A stretch of DNA of 64,000 nucleotides from Pseudomonas kitaguniensis (GCF_009296165.1 NZ_VUAZ01000052.1:62001-126000), one strand, 5' to 3'; positions 1 through 9,395 are shown, counted from the first letter of the stretch. Notes: a model not told the origin generated them from the sequence alone. Translations and numbers: made by a program.

Positions 1-1320
1 CCGTTCGGCATCCCGATCGATGCCCTGTTTATCGATGATCACTTCGAGCGCTGTGATTTGCTGAACAACCTCGCTGATCCGCTGCTCAGTGGCCTGCCAG
101 TCGGCAAGCATTAGTTGACCCGCGTCCAGGCGCCGCTCGGTCTGGCTAATGCCCTGAAGCTGGGCGTCAATCTGAGCATGCTGGTTCCGAACACGTTGGT
201 TGTGCTCATGCTGCTCGCGAAGTACACGAGAATCTTTTTCGGCCTCACGTAGGGCGGCAATCGCTGATGTCAACGCATCATTACGGTGATCGATCTCCTG
301 TTTCGCACTTGTTTCTCCGATCAGGCGCTCAAGTTGCTGCCCGATACTGGCGAGCTCTTGCTGTGCAGAGTGGATACTGGCCTGATGCTCGTGCAATGCG
401 GCACTGCCTTGAGCCCTTTTAGTTGTGTGGTGGCCAAACGTTTCACTCGCTGCCGTGAGGTCTGCATTGAGCTTTTCAAGCTGCTCCCGCGCCGCAACGA
501 AGCTTTCAACAAGATCATTTACCAAGGCGAGGTTTGAGATTTGCGTCCGAGCACGCTCGACCTTTCCTTGCAAAATTTCGAACAGTGCGGAGTGTGCAAT
601 CGTCAACTCCTCCTGGCTCACAGGCCCGGTCAACAAGCCAGGCGGAATCTGACTCAAGCTTTTCGTCTGGTTTGCAGCGTCAGAGAGAATGTCCGCAATT
701 CGATCGCGCGGACGCAATGCACCTACTGCACCAGCAGCAGCGATGCCACGCTCGTCAAGTAGACGATTCCACTCGTTCAAATCAGCCTCATGCCCAATCA
801 GCACTTCTTCTGCGCGGGCTTTTTGCTCCGTGAGCGACCTTCGCACAGCTGCGAGGTTGGCGCGAGCTTTAGAACCGTCGCGACCAATCGGCAGCTTTGC
901 CAGCTGGGATCCGGCTTCCTTTTCTTCCGCATTGACGATCCACCCGTTCTCCCTTTGATCCAAAAGGTGGGTTAGGCGCAGTAAAAATGGGATGTCACTT
1001 GAGGACACATTAGGAAAGACGCTGCTTAAGTCCCCGTCCTGGTTGACCTTGCCAGCTGAAGTCACACGTGATGTCGCGGTCAGCTCAGAAAAATTCAAAC
1101 TGACTGCCGCTTCGGTCTGATCATCACGAATGATGTGGGCAATGTCGTCACGGAGTCGTGCGACTTTCCCAGTCAGACCAAACTCGATCGCCTCAAATAC
1201 CGTTGTTTTCCCCGTCCCATTTGGTGCGAGCAAAATAGTCGCACCAGGACTCAGATCGATGGTGACGTTAGCCCCGAATTTACGCAGGTTCGACAGGGTG
1301 ATTGAATTCAACTTACTCAC
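1..1320 (-). CDS. SMC/Rad50-like ATPase of an ABC-3C-type system (C-terminus beyond window)
   Basis: The first 440 residues are visible; the rest lies beyond the left edge. The start is a GTG whose last bases overlap the TGA of the upstream gene (GTGA), so the two are translationally coupled. The N-terminus reads like SMC/RecF/Rad50 ATPases: a short strand motif (LRKFGANV), then a Walker A loop APNGTGKTT at about residues 32-40. It continues into a long Glu/Gln/Ala-rich stretch with heptad character, consistent with a coiled coil. The signature and Walker B motifs would lie outside the window. The three-gene order (large protein, about 200-residue middle protein, SMC-like ATPase) fits ABC-three-component conflict systems. 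A RecN or Rad50 repair role is less likely because those genes do not have such partners. The antiphage role is inferred. Confidence 0.7.
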   Translation of the reverse strand, partial: MSKLNSITLSNLRKFGANVTIDLSPGATILLAPNGTGKTTVFEAIEFGLTGKVARLRDDIAHIIRDDQTEAAVSLNFSELTATSRVTSAGKVNQDGDLSSVFPNVSSSDIPFLLRLTHLLDQRENGWIVNAEEKEAGSQLAKLPIGRDGSKARANLAAVRRSLTEQKARAEEVLIGHEADLNEWNRLLDERGIAAAGAVGALRPRDRIADILSDAANQTKSLSQIPPGLLTGPVSQEELTIAHSALFEILQGKVERARTQISNLALVNDLVESFVAAREQLEKLNADLTAASETFGHHTTKRAQGSAALHEHQASIHSAQQELASIGQQLERLIGETSAKQEIDHRNDALTSAIAALREAEKDSRVLREQHEHNQRVRNQHAQIDAQLQGISQTERRLDAGQLMLADWQATEQRISEVVQQITALEVIIDKQGIDRDAER

Positions 1321-1910
1321 AGCTGAACCTCACTTTCACTCAGCGAACCGATGAGTACACGCACGACATCCGCTCCGTTTTGGTTGGTCAGAAGCTGCGT
1401 TCTCCAGGCAGCGATGTGTGGAACTGACCAAGGGCGCTCATTGGACAGAGTATTCAACGCCGACACCAAAGGGTCGCTAAGCATCTCGACATCGCCAGCA
1501 GGATCCAAAGTCGCCAAGAATGTCCGGTTAAGAAAATCACCAGCCGCTTCAGATTCGCGCACAACAACCTTGCGGCAGAATCTGTCATCAGTCTCAATCC
1601 GAGCAGCATCATCCTTGGCGATACCGCTGATCATCAGAAACATATAGAGGTCTGCAGTCTCAGGTTCCGGCAGCACATCCCGGACATCGGCGGCCCATTG
1701 GTTGGCTGCCTGCAGGGCCGTTAGTGGAAGCTCGATGAGCAGAACCGTCCGCCAGCCCGCCCGTTCGATGTGGGAGCGCTTGAGCCGAAGAACATGCGAG
1801 TCGTACTCGACCTCAGGCAGCATAAGTTCCGTTACGTCCCGGGGACACAAGTCATACCGACCCTCTACACGCTGAATGATTGCGCTAGTCAATTCCTGCA
1901 GTGTCAGCAT
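1317..1910 (-). CDS. ABC-3C middle component-like protein
   Basis: A 197-residue protein begins at the ATG giving MLTLQELTSAII. Its first 26 bases overlap the end of the large upstream gene, and its stop overlaps the GTG of the ATPase gene, so all three are one transcript. I recognise no catalytic motif. The middle looks globular, with an acidic segment (PEPETADLYMFL) and a predicted mixed alpha/beta character. Size and position match the 'middle component' of ABC-3C systems, which bridges the ATPase and the effector. That assignment rests mainly on gene order. An in-frame upstream extension to 2036 is possible but would overlap the neighbour by about 150 bases, so the shorter start is preferred. 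Confidence 0.55.
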   Translation of the reverse strand: MLTLQELTSAIIQRVEGRYDLCPRDVTELMLPEVEYDSHVLRLKRSHIERAGWRTVLLIELPLTALQAANQWAADVRDVLPEPETADLYMFLMISGIAKDDAARIETDDRFCRKVVVRESEAAGDFLNRTFLATLDPAGDVEMLSDPLVSALNTLSNERPWSVPHIAAWRTQLLTNQNGADVVRVLIGSLSESEVQL

Positions 1911-3864
1911 GATTAGTGCCTTCCCCATAAGCTTCGATTGCTGCTTCGCGCGTGTCGCGCCAAGCATCCCAATGACGTTTAAATTGCCCTTGTAGCTGGG
2001 CGAGTGTTCCGGTGCGCAGGTACTTGAGCACCCCAAATCGTGTCACCAGCAACTTGGGTTGTCGCTCAGCTGCCATGCTGTGACTGGTTTCAAAATCATC
2101 AGCCATGCCGGAATCAAGCAGGCTCGTGGGAGACCCTTCTACGCCCGCAAGAATGACTACCGGTGCCGGTGAAGGCCCCAAAACAGCCATTAGCTCATCC
2201 GCAACAGGCCTCGCGCCGCTGTGATCGCCGGATACGCCTGACCAGTTTTTCAAAGCGATGCTGAGAACTTCCCCGATACTTGGGATTTCGCGCCAGTTGC
2301 CATCGTCATTACCGATCGCGACGCACACTAGAAGCAGCATCAAAATGGCGGTTTCCATTAGATCTGCAGTACGAGGCCCTACGCGCAGCGCGTGCTTCCC
2401 GTCCAAACCTTCTGTTTTGGGGTACATCATTTGCTCAAACAGCGAATCACGCGCAGCGGCGTCAGCTGTAAGCTCAGCGGCCCAAGAGCGCCACTTCGGT
2501 TCCAATGCTGCCAGTAATGGCGTGTCGGATACCGAGTTCAACCTGGCCGTGATGCGGGCTTGCAGCTGCTCCCACACAAGATCATTCATTGCCCTGTGAA
2601 GCTCTGAAGATTCATCTCGCGTCTCTAGGATCGTCGAGAGCTCTCGACCCGACGCACAGGACAGTGCTTCTGAATTGTCTATCCAAGGAAGCTCATCAAG
2701 ATCATTGATGCTGATCCCTAGCGTCCTACCCAACTCGTTCCCGGCGCCTTGTCGCCAGAGCGGCTCACCCAAAAGCAGGCAATGGCTCCCGCTTTTCAAG
2801 TGCAGAGCTAGGCGAAGGATGGCCGAGGGGAGGGCCACTGTATTTGGTATGGGAGGGCAATAAGTAGCGTGCAGCCGCAGCTTTCTGTTGTTACCGCCCG
2901 CTGTCCAGTGGTGACCGACAACTTCCGTGGCAGCATGGAGTACTTGCAGGCTCGTCGTACCATTTAGGTTGTGGGTACCGGCGACCATCCAACTCGACCC
3001 AGCCTGCGGCTTAATTAGGTATTGCGTCCAGGTCACAGCATCTGACCGGCGTGCGTCTTTAAGATGGTTGGCTATCGCATGACAGCTGATGGCGTTAACA
3101 TCCGTCGCACTTGTAGAAATGTACCCCACCAGCATCTCAAGGGTTGCCCGCGAATCATTAAAGTGTCGTCCTAACGACTCGCACGCACGATCTTCAAGGT
3201 TCTCTTCGCTCCCAACGGCATGAATCGTGAGTGTCCGCATCGTCTGTCGAACATGATTCCAGTCGGTAAAGCCGCACCAGGTCGTCAACCATTTGTAGAC
3301 ATTTTGCGTTGGGGTATCGGGGCGGCTGGAGAGGGCGGCCAAGTCAAGGCCATCCTGCTTGCAGAGTCGACAAAACTCATGCAAGTGGTTGGCGGTGATG
3401 AAGTCACTCCGCTTGCCCTTGAGGGCGACTTCCAGGCCAAGCAGGATAAGTGAAAAGGCACGGGCTGGCGGCTGCTTGGACTGGGGTGTGAGACTCCATG
3501 CAGACAAGCTCTTCATGGCCTTATCAAGCTCAGAGTCGATGGCGCTATCGGGCGGGACAACTGGCGTTGAACTTGCTGCTGCGTTGCTACCTGCCTTGGG
3601 TCTATAGGATTTGATGTAGTCGGCTTTATCGATGTGCTTATCGCAAAAGGGGGGCGTCTGCCGCTTGATCTGGAAGTGCTCGTAATGTTCATCCGCATGG
3701 TAAATGACCACGTCATCCCACTCACCGATATCGCCCTGTTCGGCGCCGATCAGCAACGGTGCAGTACGTCCAACCAAGTATTTGTCCAGCATGTCCGACA
3801 GATGCCGAGCAATTACCAACTTTTCGTAGCGGCCTTTTTGCTCAAGCCGGAACCTTCTTATCAT
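1885..3864 (-). CDS. Large ABC-3C effector-like protein with PD-(D/E)xK-type N-terminal nuclease signature
   Basis: About 659 residues. The ATG (MIRRFRLEQKGRYEKL) is preferred over an upstream TTG at 3903 because a GAAGGG ribosome site lies just before it. Residues about 1-65 contain an LLIGAEQGDIGEWDDVVIY segment followed by EHFQIKRQ. An acidic patch followed by QxK is the pattern of restriction-like nucleases such as the DUF4297/Cap4 dsDNA nuclease domain, with Asp and Lys as candidate active-site residues. The remaining 500-600 residues are unfamiliar, helical and rich in Leu/Ala. It is first in the three-gene operon, as expected for the effector/sensor of an ABC-3C system. The nuclease call comes from a motif only. 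Confidence 0.5.
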   Translation of the reverse strand: MIRRFRLEQKGRYEKLVIARHLSDMLDKYLVGRTAPLLIGAEQGDIGEWDDVVIYHADEHYEHFQIKRQTPPFCDKHIDKADYIKSYRPKAGSNAAASSTPVVPPDSAIDSELDKAMKSLSAWSLTPQSKQPPARAFSLILLGLEVALKGKRSDFITANHLHEFCRLCKQDGLDLAALSSRPDTPTQNVYKWLTTWCGFTDWNHVRQTMRTLTIHAVGSEENLEDRACESLGRHFNDSRATLEMLVGYISTSATDVNAISCHAIANHLKDARRSDAVTWTQYLIKPQAGSSWMVAGTHNLNGTTSLQVLHAATEVVGHHWTAGGNNRKLRLHATYCPPIPNTVALPSAILRLALHLKSGSHCLLLGEPLWRQGAGNELGRTLGISINDLDELPWIDNSEALSCASGRELSTILETRDESSELHRAMNDLVWEQLQARITARLNSVSDTPLLAALEPKWRSWAAELTADAAARDSLFEQMMYPKTEGLDGKHALRVGPRTADLMETAILMLLLVCVAIGNDDGNWREIPSIGEVLSIALKNWSGVSGDHSGARPVADELMAVLGPSPAPVVILAGVEGSPTSLLDSGMADDFETSHSMAAERQPKLLVTRFGVLKYLRTGTLAQLQGQFKRHWDAWRDTREAAIEAYGEGTNHADTAGID

Positions 3865-4208
3865 TCTGAATCCCTTCAAGCATTTCGGTACCCAAGGCAC
3901 CAATGGCAGGTGGCCACATAGTAGCGTGAGGGCTTGGCCGAAGGAACAGGGTTCCCGAGGTTCCCCGTATTCAGTAGCAGCTGGTTTTAGAGTCCAGCCT
4001 GCGAGCAGTCAACTCAGCGCTGTAAGAAAGCTGCCTGGTTCAGGCTTACCAGTTTTGAGTGCCTATCGCGCAAAAAACGTTTTTACACAGCCTCGGCCAT
4101 TTTCTGCCCGTCCTGAGAGTCAGAAAACGACCGATTCTATTGAAAAAGTAGCTCCCCTGTTTGACCTGCGGCAAAATTGCTTCATTGGCCGGCGGGGGAT
4201 CACAGAGC
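3865..4208. other. Gene-free stretch between conflict system and IS remnants
   Basis: I see no convincing reading frame here. Around 4075-4140 the sequence (aaaacgtttttacacagcct) has the look of an IS1182-type end, since a related string (aaccgtttttggccgttctc) recurs near 4361, on the other side of the transposase fragment. The promoter of the ABC-3C operon should lie at its left edge. Confidence 0.35.
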
Positions 4209-4211
4209 ATG

Positions 4212-4358
4212 ATGGGACAGTTATCGAGTGGGCAGGAGCGACTGTTTTACTCGTTCAACGTTGAAGATAACATCCCAGCCAATCATCTTCTAAGCAGCAT
4301 TGATCAGTGTCTCGATCTGAGTGACCTGCGCCATTACCTAGCCGATTTCTATAGCCCT
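4212..4358 (+). pseudogene. IS1182-family transposase, N-terminal fragment
   Basis: About 49 residues starting MGQLSSGQERLFYSFNVED and running to RHYLADFYSP match the conserved N-terminus of IS1182/DUF772 transposases. Those normally continue for over 400 residues through the DDE domain. The similarity stops abruptly after YSP and unrelated sequence follows, so this is a decayed internal or terminal deletion and cannot transpose by itself. Confidence 0.7.
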
Positions 4359-4403
4359 AACCGTTTTTGGCCGTTCTCTGCCGGTCATGTCTCCACAAGT
4401 CTT

Positions 4404-4492
4404 GCTGGTCAAATACGGTGCACATGACTGGTCAGGTCGAAAGCAAATGGGTGGTCATATGCAACGCAAACGGGTGGTCAAGTAGGGTGCAA
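4404..4492. repeat. Three tandem IS21-type end repeats
   Basis: Three related units lie in direct order at about 4404-4422, 4449-4464 and 4472-4492. The common core is GGTGGTCA followed a few bases later by a TGCA tail (for example GGTGGTCAAGTAGGGTGCAA). Multiple short direct repeats at the ends are typical of IS21-family elements, where they bind IstA. The core differs from the GTGGGTCAG repeats at 4783-4819, so two different IS21-like elements may have met here. Confidence 0.55.
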
Positions 4493-4760
4493 TTTCCCAA
4501 CCCTGTTCCCGGATCTCCCTGAGCGGAACAATTGCGGGGATCCAGTGCGGTCGAGCGGCATCTGCGCGCTGACGCAGGAAGGCCTCGAAAGGCGCACGCA
4601 CTCCGCGCGCGGGCCGTAGACGTTGGGCTTGTAATTTGAGGTGGCGTCGAATGGTATTGCGTGAGCAGCCCATTTGCCGAGCAATCGCTCGAATAGACAA
4701 AGCCTGATGAACAAGAACACTGATTTCCACGTGGTGCTCGTTGGACAGAATGGGCAGCAC
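4455..4760 (-). pseudogene. istA: IS21-family transposase IstA, N-terminal fragment
   Basis: The 101-residue frame begins MLPILSNEHHVEISVLVH, followed by an HTH (SIRAIARQMGCSRNTIRRHL) characteristic of IstA. Full IstA proteins are roughly 340-500 residues with a DDE core. Here homology ends near REQGW and the frame runs straight into the end repeats at 4492, so the catalytic domain and istB have been deleted. The remaining frame is non-functional. Confidence 0.75.
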
Positions 4761-4782
4761 GCAAAAGCTGCATTTTGCCCAA

Positions 4783-4819
4783 GTGGGTCAGTTTTCAACC
4801 GGCAGAGTGGGTCAGTTTT
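4783..4819. repeat. IS21-type end with two GTGGGTCAGTTTT repeats
   Basis: Two identical 13-base copies lie at 4783-4795 and 4807-4819, 24 bases apart, just upstream of the istA fragment. This is the expected position and form of the multiple repeats at the IstA-side end of an IS21 element. Confidence 0.65.
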
Positions 4820-5245
4820 GCATCGATACTGACACATAGGCCTCAGATACTCTTGAATGCTCTTTGAGTGGTATCCAGGATGCTGGTTGGTTGGTTGGCA
4901 GGCTGTCAGCATCAGCGAAGAGTTGATCGAATGGAGCCGGTTGCATGGGGCTCCCTCTGCCGCATTGCAATATGGAATCTCTCTTGCCGTCTTCCCAGGA
5001 TGCATTGCCAGTACGTGATAGTGACTCAGCAAAGCGCATGGCTTGCCGGTAATGACCGGTGACATGATGAATTGAGGTCGACGAGACGAACTGTAAGGCC
5101 CAATAGCTGTTGTTTTCGTAGGTTATGCCTACCATTCGACATGGCTAGCCCTCAATCCCAAAACGGTGTCTTGAAAATGGACGTTTTCTGTCTTCATGCG
5201 ATGCAATCGATATAAAACCGCGCAAAATCTTTAAGAAAAATCAAA
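4820..5245. other. Stretch without a convincing gene, probably the tni module's left end
   Basis: Short open frames exist on both strands but none shows a recognisable domain. From about 5150 the sequence becomes AT-rich (gtgtcttgaaaatggacg, then ttttctgtcttcatgcg). This may be the transposase-binding end of the tni element, but no repeat pair clear enough to call was found. Confidence 0.3.
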
Positions 5246-5437
5246 ATGAGTTATTCAAAAATCTCATGTAATACCAGTAGAGGCGGTGACTTGCTCGGGG
5301 CTGGAAAGAGTGTTCTGAATTTGAAATCACCAACCCAAAATGCATACACAAAAATCACCATTTATAGAGGTGGTGAACTAAAGCCTGAATTGAAAGGCAA
5401 TCGCTATGCAATTCAGCTGGTCGTCGAGAGATCATGA
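5246..5437 (+). CDS. Small hypothetical protein upstream of tniA
   Basis: A 63-residue frame starts at an ATG and ends at a TGA 86 bases before tniA. The ribosome site is weak (AAGAAAAATCAAA). The composition is plausible for a small basic protein (Lys, Asn and Gly rich) and its AT content matches the following tni genes, but no domain is recognisable. It could be a non-coding open frame in the element's left end. Confidence 0.3.
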   Translation: MSYSKISCNTSRGGDLLGAGKSVLNLKSPTQNAYTKITIYRGGELKPELKGNRYAIQLVVERS

Positions 5438-5523
5438 ACACTTAAAAAAATTTATTGCAAAAACCAATCGCTCTTTGATAAAAAAGGCCAAGCAAGTCAT
5501 ATCTTCGACAGGAGGATGATCCC

Positions 5524-7323
5524 GTGCCCATTGAGCTTGTAGAGGGTCTTCAGGTGATTGCGGCAGGCAAGGCTGCAGTTGTAACTCGTGCTCTTGGGGG
5601 TGAGCATGTCGAGGTTGTGCTTGTATCGACGTCAAAGACAGTGATTCTAAAGCTGTCCGATATAGAGTATCTAAAGCCAACTAATCGTCTTAATGTCGTT
5701 CCTTTGAGTACAGTTCGGCCGTTAGATGTGCCTGATCAGGAAATGAAAGAGGCATGCCGTCGTTTCGAAATACTGGAAAAGTTAAGAAGTGGCGAATTGA
5801 ATTTTACAGAAGCATCTTTGGAATTGGGCGTAGCTAAAAGTCATCTGTACAAACTGCAAAAAAACTTTGACAAAGAACTAGGCCCTATAGGACTTGTAAG
5901 GAAGCTTCGAGGAGTAAAGCGAGGAGTGAGTAGGCTGTCGGAGCTCGCACAAGTTGAAATTATGAAATCCATCGCTAAATTCCAAAACGAGGAAAGTATT
6001 CCCCTGTCGACTGTCTGGAATGATGTGCAGATCGCATGCATGGAGAAGGGAATCGCCAGTCCATGTCAGCGGACTATTGTAAGAAGAATAAAGGCCACGC
6101 TCACCGCACGACAGGTAACCCGGTTGCGTGAAGGGAAGGCAGTTGCAACTCAAAAGCACGCTGCTAGACCCGGAAAACGCAAAACGGGACGCCCTTTAGA
6201 GCTAGTTCAAATGGATCACACGCTTGTAGATATTATTTTGCTTGCAAACGACCGTGTTCACATTATAGGTCGCCCATGGCTAACAGTAGTAATAGATGTC
6301 AATACGCGGGTGTTGCTGGGGTACTATTTAAGTCTGCATTCTCCTAGCGCTGTCTCTGTGGCCTCGGCTATGTCTCACGCAGTGCTAATGAAAAATGAAT
6401 TTCTCGAAAGGCTTGATCTTGCTAAATACTCTTATCCTTTTTTTGGTGTGCCAGCGATTGTCTATATGGATAACGCCGGTGAATTCACGAGCGCTAAGTT
6501 TCTGTCGGCGTTAACCCGGGCGCAAATTGCTTACGACCACCGCCCCCTTGGAGCTAAACATTATGGAGGACATGTGGAGCGCTATATCGGCACGATGATG
6601 AACAAGGTTCATCTTTTAAGCGGCACAACAATGTCAGATTCAAGGGCGCGGAAGGATTTAAGTAAGTGTGCTGAGCCTACCATGACATTCAGAGAGTTTA
6701 GTCGCTGGTTTTGCCTGCAGGTATTTGAATACCACAACAAGGTACACTCTGGGCTAGGGGAGTCTCCAGCCGAGGCTTGGAATAGTTATTTTAAGCCAGC
6801 GGGTATAACTCCATATCCTCCGATCGTTACAGATCCGCATCAGTTCCGACTACAGTTTATGCCTACTGACACGCGAGACGTACATCCATACGGCATTCAA
6901 TTCAAAGGAAAATTTTATTGGGATCCAATCATCGAGCCGCATATTGGGGCAAAGAAAGCAGTTTTTAAATATGATCCTTTTTCACTAAGCCAAATATGGC
7001 TCCGTGTTGATAGTAGCTACATCCCAGTGCCATTCTCGGATTTGAGCGAGCCTGACCTTACATTTGAAGAGTATCGCGCAAGCTTATGTTTTAGTGGTCG
7101 TAAGATCCCCGGGACGTTTACCGATCTGGCAGTAGTTGATTCTTATCGTGAGGCCGAGGGAATAGTAGGCGAGAGTAAAAAGCTCGCCGCGCGATCGAAG
7201 GCCCACAAGGAAGAATACCATCTTGCCCACCCAAGCCCTAATGTACCCGCTGAAAATGTATTAAATGTTGATTACACGCGACCACCTAAACCATTCAACG
7301 GAGGGAAGTGTCATGGCAGCTGA
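5524..7323 (+). CDS. tniA: TniA/TnsB-like DDE transposase
   Basis: A 599-residue protein of the Mu/TnsB/TniA branch of retroviral-type integrases. The start is a GTG preceded by a clear AGGAGG. An N-terminal HTH region (about 80-115, with ELNFTEASLELGVAKSHLYK) precedes the catalytic core. The DDE triad is visible as D231 (QMDHT), D316 (YMDNAGEF) and E352 (HVERYIG), spaced 85 and 36 residues apart, as in an intact enzyme. The C-terminal Mu-type beta-barrel region follows, around PFSLSQIWLR. It would cut and join the element ends, directed by TniB and TniQ. Codon usage is markedly more AT-rich than the chromosome to the right. Confidence 0.88.
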   Translation: MPIELVEGLQVIAAGKAAVVTRALGGEHVEVVLVSTSKTVILKLSDIEYLKPTNRLNVVPLSTVRPLDVPDQEMKEACRRFEILEKLRSGELNFTEASLELGVAKSHLYKLQKNFDKELGPIGLVRKLRGVKRGVSRLSELAQVEIMKSIAKFQNEESIPLSTVWNDVQIACMEKGIASPCQRTIVRRIKATLTARQVTRLREGKAVATQKHAARPGKRKTGRPLELVQMDHTLVDIILLANDRVHIIGRPWLTVVIDVNTRVLLGYYLSLHSPSAVSVASAMSHAVLMKNEFLERLDLAKYSYPFFGVPAIVYMDNAGEFTSAKFLSALTRAQIAYDHRPLGAKHYGGHVERYIGTMMNKVHLLSGTTMSDSRARKDLSKCAEPTMTFREFSRWFCLQVFEYHNKVHSGLGESPAEAWNSYFKPAGITPYPPIVTDPHQFRLQFMPTDTRDVHPYGIQFKGKFYWDPIIEPHIGAKKAVFKYDPFSLSQIWLRVDSSYIPVPFSDLSEPDLTFEEYRASLCFSGRKIPGTFTDLAVVDSYREAEGIVGESKKLAARSKAHKEEYHLAHPSPNVPAENVLNVDYTRPPKPFNGGKCHGS

Positions 7324-8179
7324 TCATATTAGACAGGATCTTAAGCATTATTTAGATTTGGATGTTGATGCTAGGAAAGTAATAATGCTGCAAGATATAT
7401 GGATAGACTATTCTCCGAGTGAAAAAATTTTCCAAATTATGAATAACATCGAGATGGCTCCGAAGCGGATTACTGCTCCAGCGTTATTAGTGAGTGGCGT
7501 GGGCGGAACAGGCAAAACGGCGATTGTCAGGCAAATTAAAAATAGGATCACGAATAGCAGCGGATTGATCTTTGTAAATATGGCCGCCGACCCTGACGAA
7601 CTTGAGCGGAAAAAGGATTTAAAATCTGAAATATACAAAGAATTAGGCGTCCCTCTTTCATCTGCTGGTTTGCGCGGAAAATCATCAGTTTCACTGCCTA
7701 GAGAGCTTGTGGAAGTGCTAAGCCTAAGGTCCAAGTGGGGGCTTGTCATAGATGAGTTTCACGATCTTCTGCTCGTTGGCAAGCATGAGCAGAGAATGAA
7801 CGGGTCGATGTTGAAAACCTTGCTTAGCGACCCCTACGGAATGAAACTGTTCGCATTTGGAGCAGTTGGGGCACGAAGAGTCCTAAATGCAAAAATCGAA
7901 ACCAAAAGGAAGTTTACTGAGGTTCTATTGGATGATTGGTCGGAAAGCGAAAACTTCCGGTCATTTTTATTAGGGCTGGAGCAGTGTCTTCCGTTGAAAG
8001 AGCCATCTAGGCTTTATGAAAAAAAATTGACACAGTTAATATTGGTCTCTACAGGCGGTCGGATGGATAAGGTTATAGATTTAATACGCTCTGCTGGCTG
8101 TTATGCGTTGATGCGCAGACTTGAGCGTATAGATGAAGCCTGCATCGTAAGCGCTTCAGCTGACCCATGGGGCTTTTGA
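7313..8179 (+). CDS. tniB: TniB/TnsC-like AAA+ ATPase
   Basis: A 288-residue protein. The ATG at 7313 has a GGAGGG ribosome site and overlaps the end of tniA by 11 bases, so translation is coupled. Walker A is GVGGTGKTA at about residues 62-70 and Walker B lies in GLVIDEFHDLL. Proteins of this type are the ATP-dependent target-selection and transposase-activation subunit of Tn5053/Tn402- and Tn7-like elements, working between TniA and TniQ. All motifs needed for ATP binding and hydrolysis appear present. Confidence 0.85.
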   Translation: MAADHIRQDLKHYLDLDVDARKVIMLQDIWIDYSPSEKIFQIMNNIEMAPKRITAPALLVSGVGGTGKTAIVRQIKNRITNSSGLIFVNMAADPDELERKKDLKSEIYKELGVPLSSAGLRGKSSVSLPRELVEVLSLRSKWGLVIDEFHDLLLVGKHEQRMNGSMLKTLLSDPYGMKLFAFGAVGARRVLNAKIETKRKFTEVLLDDWSESENFRSFLLGLEQCLPLKEPSRLYEKKLTQLILVSTGGRMDKVIDLIRSAGCYALMRRLERIDEACIVSASADPWGF

Positions 8180-9213
8180 TGAAGCACCTGAGTCAGTGTG
8201 TTAGTCCTTTTAAGGATGAGACTCTTAGCTCATGGCTCTACCGTATTTCTCTTCAGCGAAAAGTCATAGATATCAATCGGGTAAATATTCTACCCAAAGT
8301 AGAGATGCTATGGGACGGCCCGGTCCCACATAGTATTGATTTTGACTTCGATTTTTCCTCTGACTTTGCCAAAAATGCTGTTCTAATTACCGGCTTGAGC
8401 AGTAAGATAATTACAAAAACGTTTGCGCCACATACCCATAAATTAGTTAGCTGGGCGCGTCGTACGCTATTTTGTAAGAGTTGCCTAAGCGCAGACATTG
8501 CTTCGGGTCAATTGCCAGGGTGGCGTAAAAGCTGGTGTTATAGAGAATCCGTGCATTGCGTTTATCACAGAGAAGAACTTGTTAGCTTGGAACAAGCCCC
8601 TACCATCTCTAAATCATGGGATGCATTTGTACAGAACGTGCATGCCATGCACCCCAAGCCCACTATTAACGTCGAACGACTCTCTCTGTTGTGTTTTAAC
8701 CTGTCGCATAGGATTTCCAAACGTAAAAAAGAGTGCTCACTTAGTGAATTAGAATTGTTTGCGAAATTATTTGACGTATTTCTAATGGCTCGTACGTTCA
8801 GATCCCGAGCAGGAGTGGCACATTACACGTTTGGCTCAAGATCGGTTCCGTTTCTCGAGCGCGTTACATCTTATGCTGATTCAATCAAATATGGGGCAGA
8901 GGTTTCTGGCGCAAGGGCTAAATATGGAAGTCTCTTCATGGTAGCGTATTTGATGGACCTATTGACAGATCGCGAAATAGATACCATCGCAAATATTGCC
9001 GAAGTGGTAAATATTTCATTTCCGTCCTCAAAATCCATTATTCCTACAATATATTTTGGGTGTGGTGATGTTTCTGATTATGAGTATCTACATGGCTATT
9101 TGGGAGGTTTTAACCGCATTCCTTGCAGCAAGATTGATATTTTGTTTGCTCGACTTGAAAGGGATGTCGGTCAGCGTATTTTTTGCCAAGACTTTAAATT
9201 TGGCTCCAGATAG
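8179..9213 (+). CDS. tniQ: TniQ/TnsD-like targeting protein
   Basis: A 344-residue protein that starts inside the tniB stop (TGATG). A start four codons upstream is possible. The N-terminus has the TniQ signature: a Pro-Phe segment, then DETLSSWLYRIS. A zinc-finger-like region follows, with FCKSC and then CYRESVHCVYHREEL. TniQ-family proteins choose the insertion site in Tn7-like and Tn5053-like transposons. The C-terminal half is not obviously similar to anything I know, as is usual for the site-specific part. A Tn5053-type serine resolvase (tniR) does not follow. Confidence 0.78.
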   Translation: MKHLSQCVSPFKDETLSSWLYRISLQRKVIDINRVNILPKVEMLWDGPVPHSIDFDFDFSSDFAKNAVLITGLSSKIITKTFAPHTHKLVSWARRTLFCKSCLSADIASGQLPGWRKSWCYRESVHCVYHREELVSLEQAPTISKSWDAFVQNVHAMHPKPTINVERLSLLCFNLSHRISKRKKECSLSELELFAKLFDVFLMARTFRSRAGVAHYTFGSRSVPFLERVTSYADSIKYGAEVSGARAKYGSLFMVAYLMDLLTDREIDTIANIAEVVNISFPSSKSIIPTIYFGCGDVSDYEYLHGYLGGFNRIPCSKIDILFARLERDVGQRIFCQDFKFGSR

Positions 9214-9395
9214 CTGTTTAATTTCACTTGACTACAAATATTATATAGAATGCAGCATTATTTTATTTGTATATATTTTAGCGTTCGTTTATCAGTCTAA
9301 TTTTCATAGAGTGTGCGGCCGATTATTCGCAATCTCGTTATTGATAATAAAGTTTAAGTTGCTAGGGGATCGGAACTCGGCACTTATAGCCTTGA

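Noticed and set aside
4404..4819. Short tandem repeats as a CRISPR array
   Set aside because: Only two or three imperfect units with no regular spacers and no cas genes; they sit at IS21 ends.
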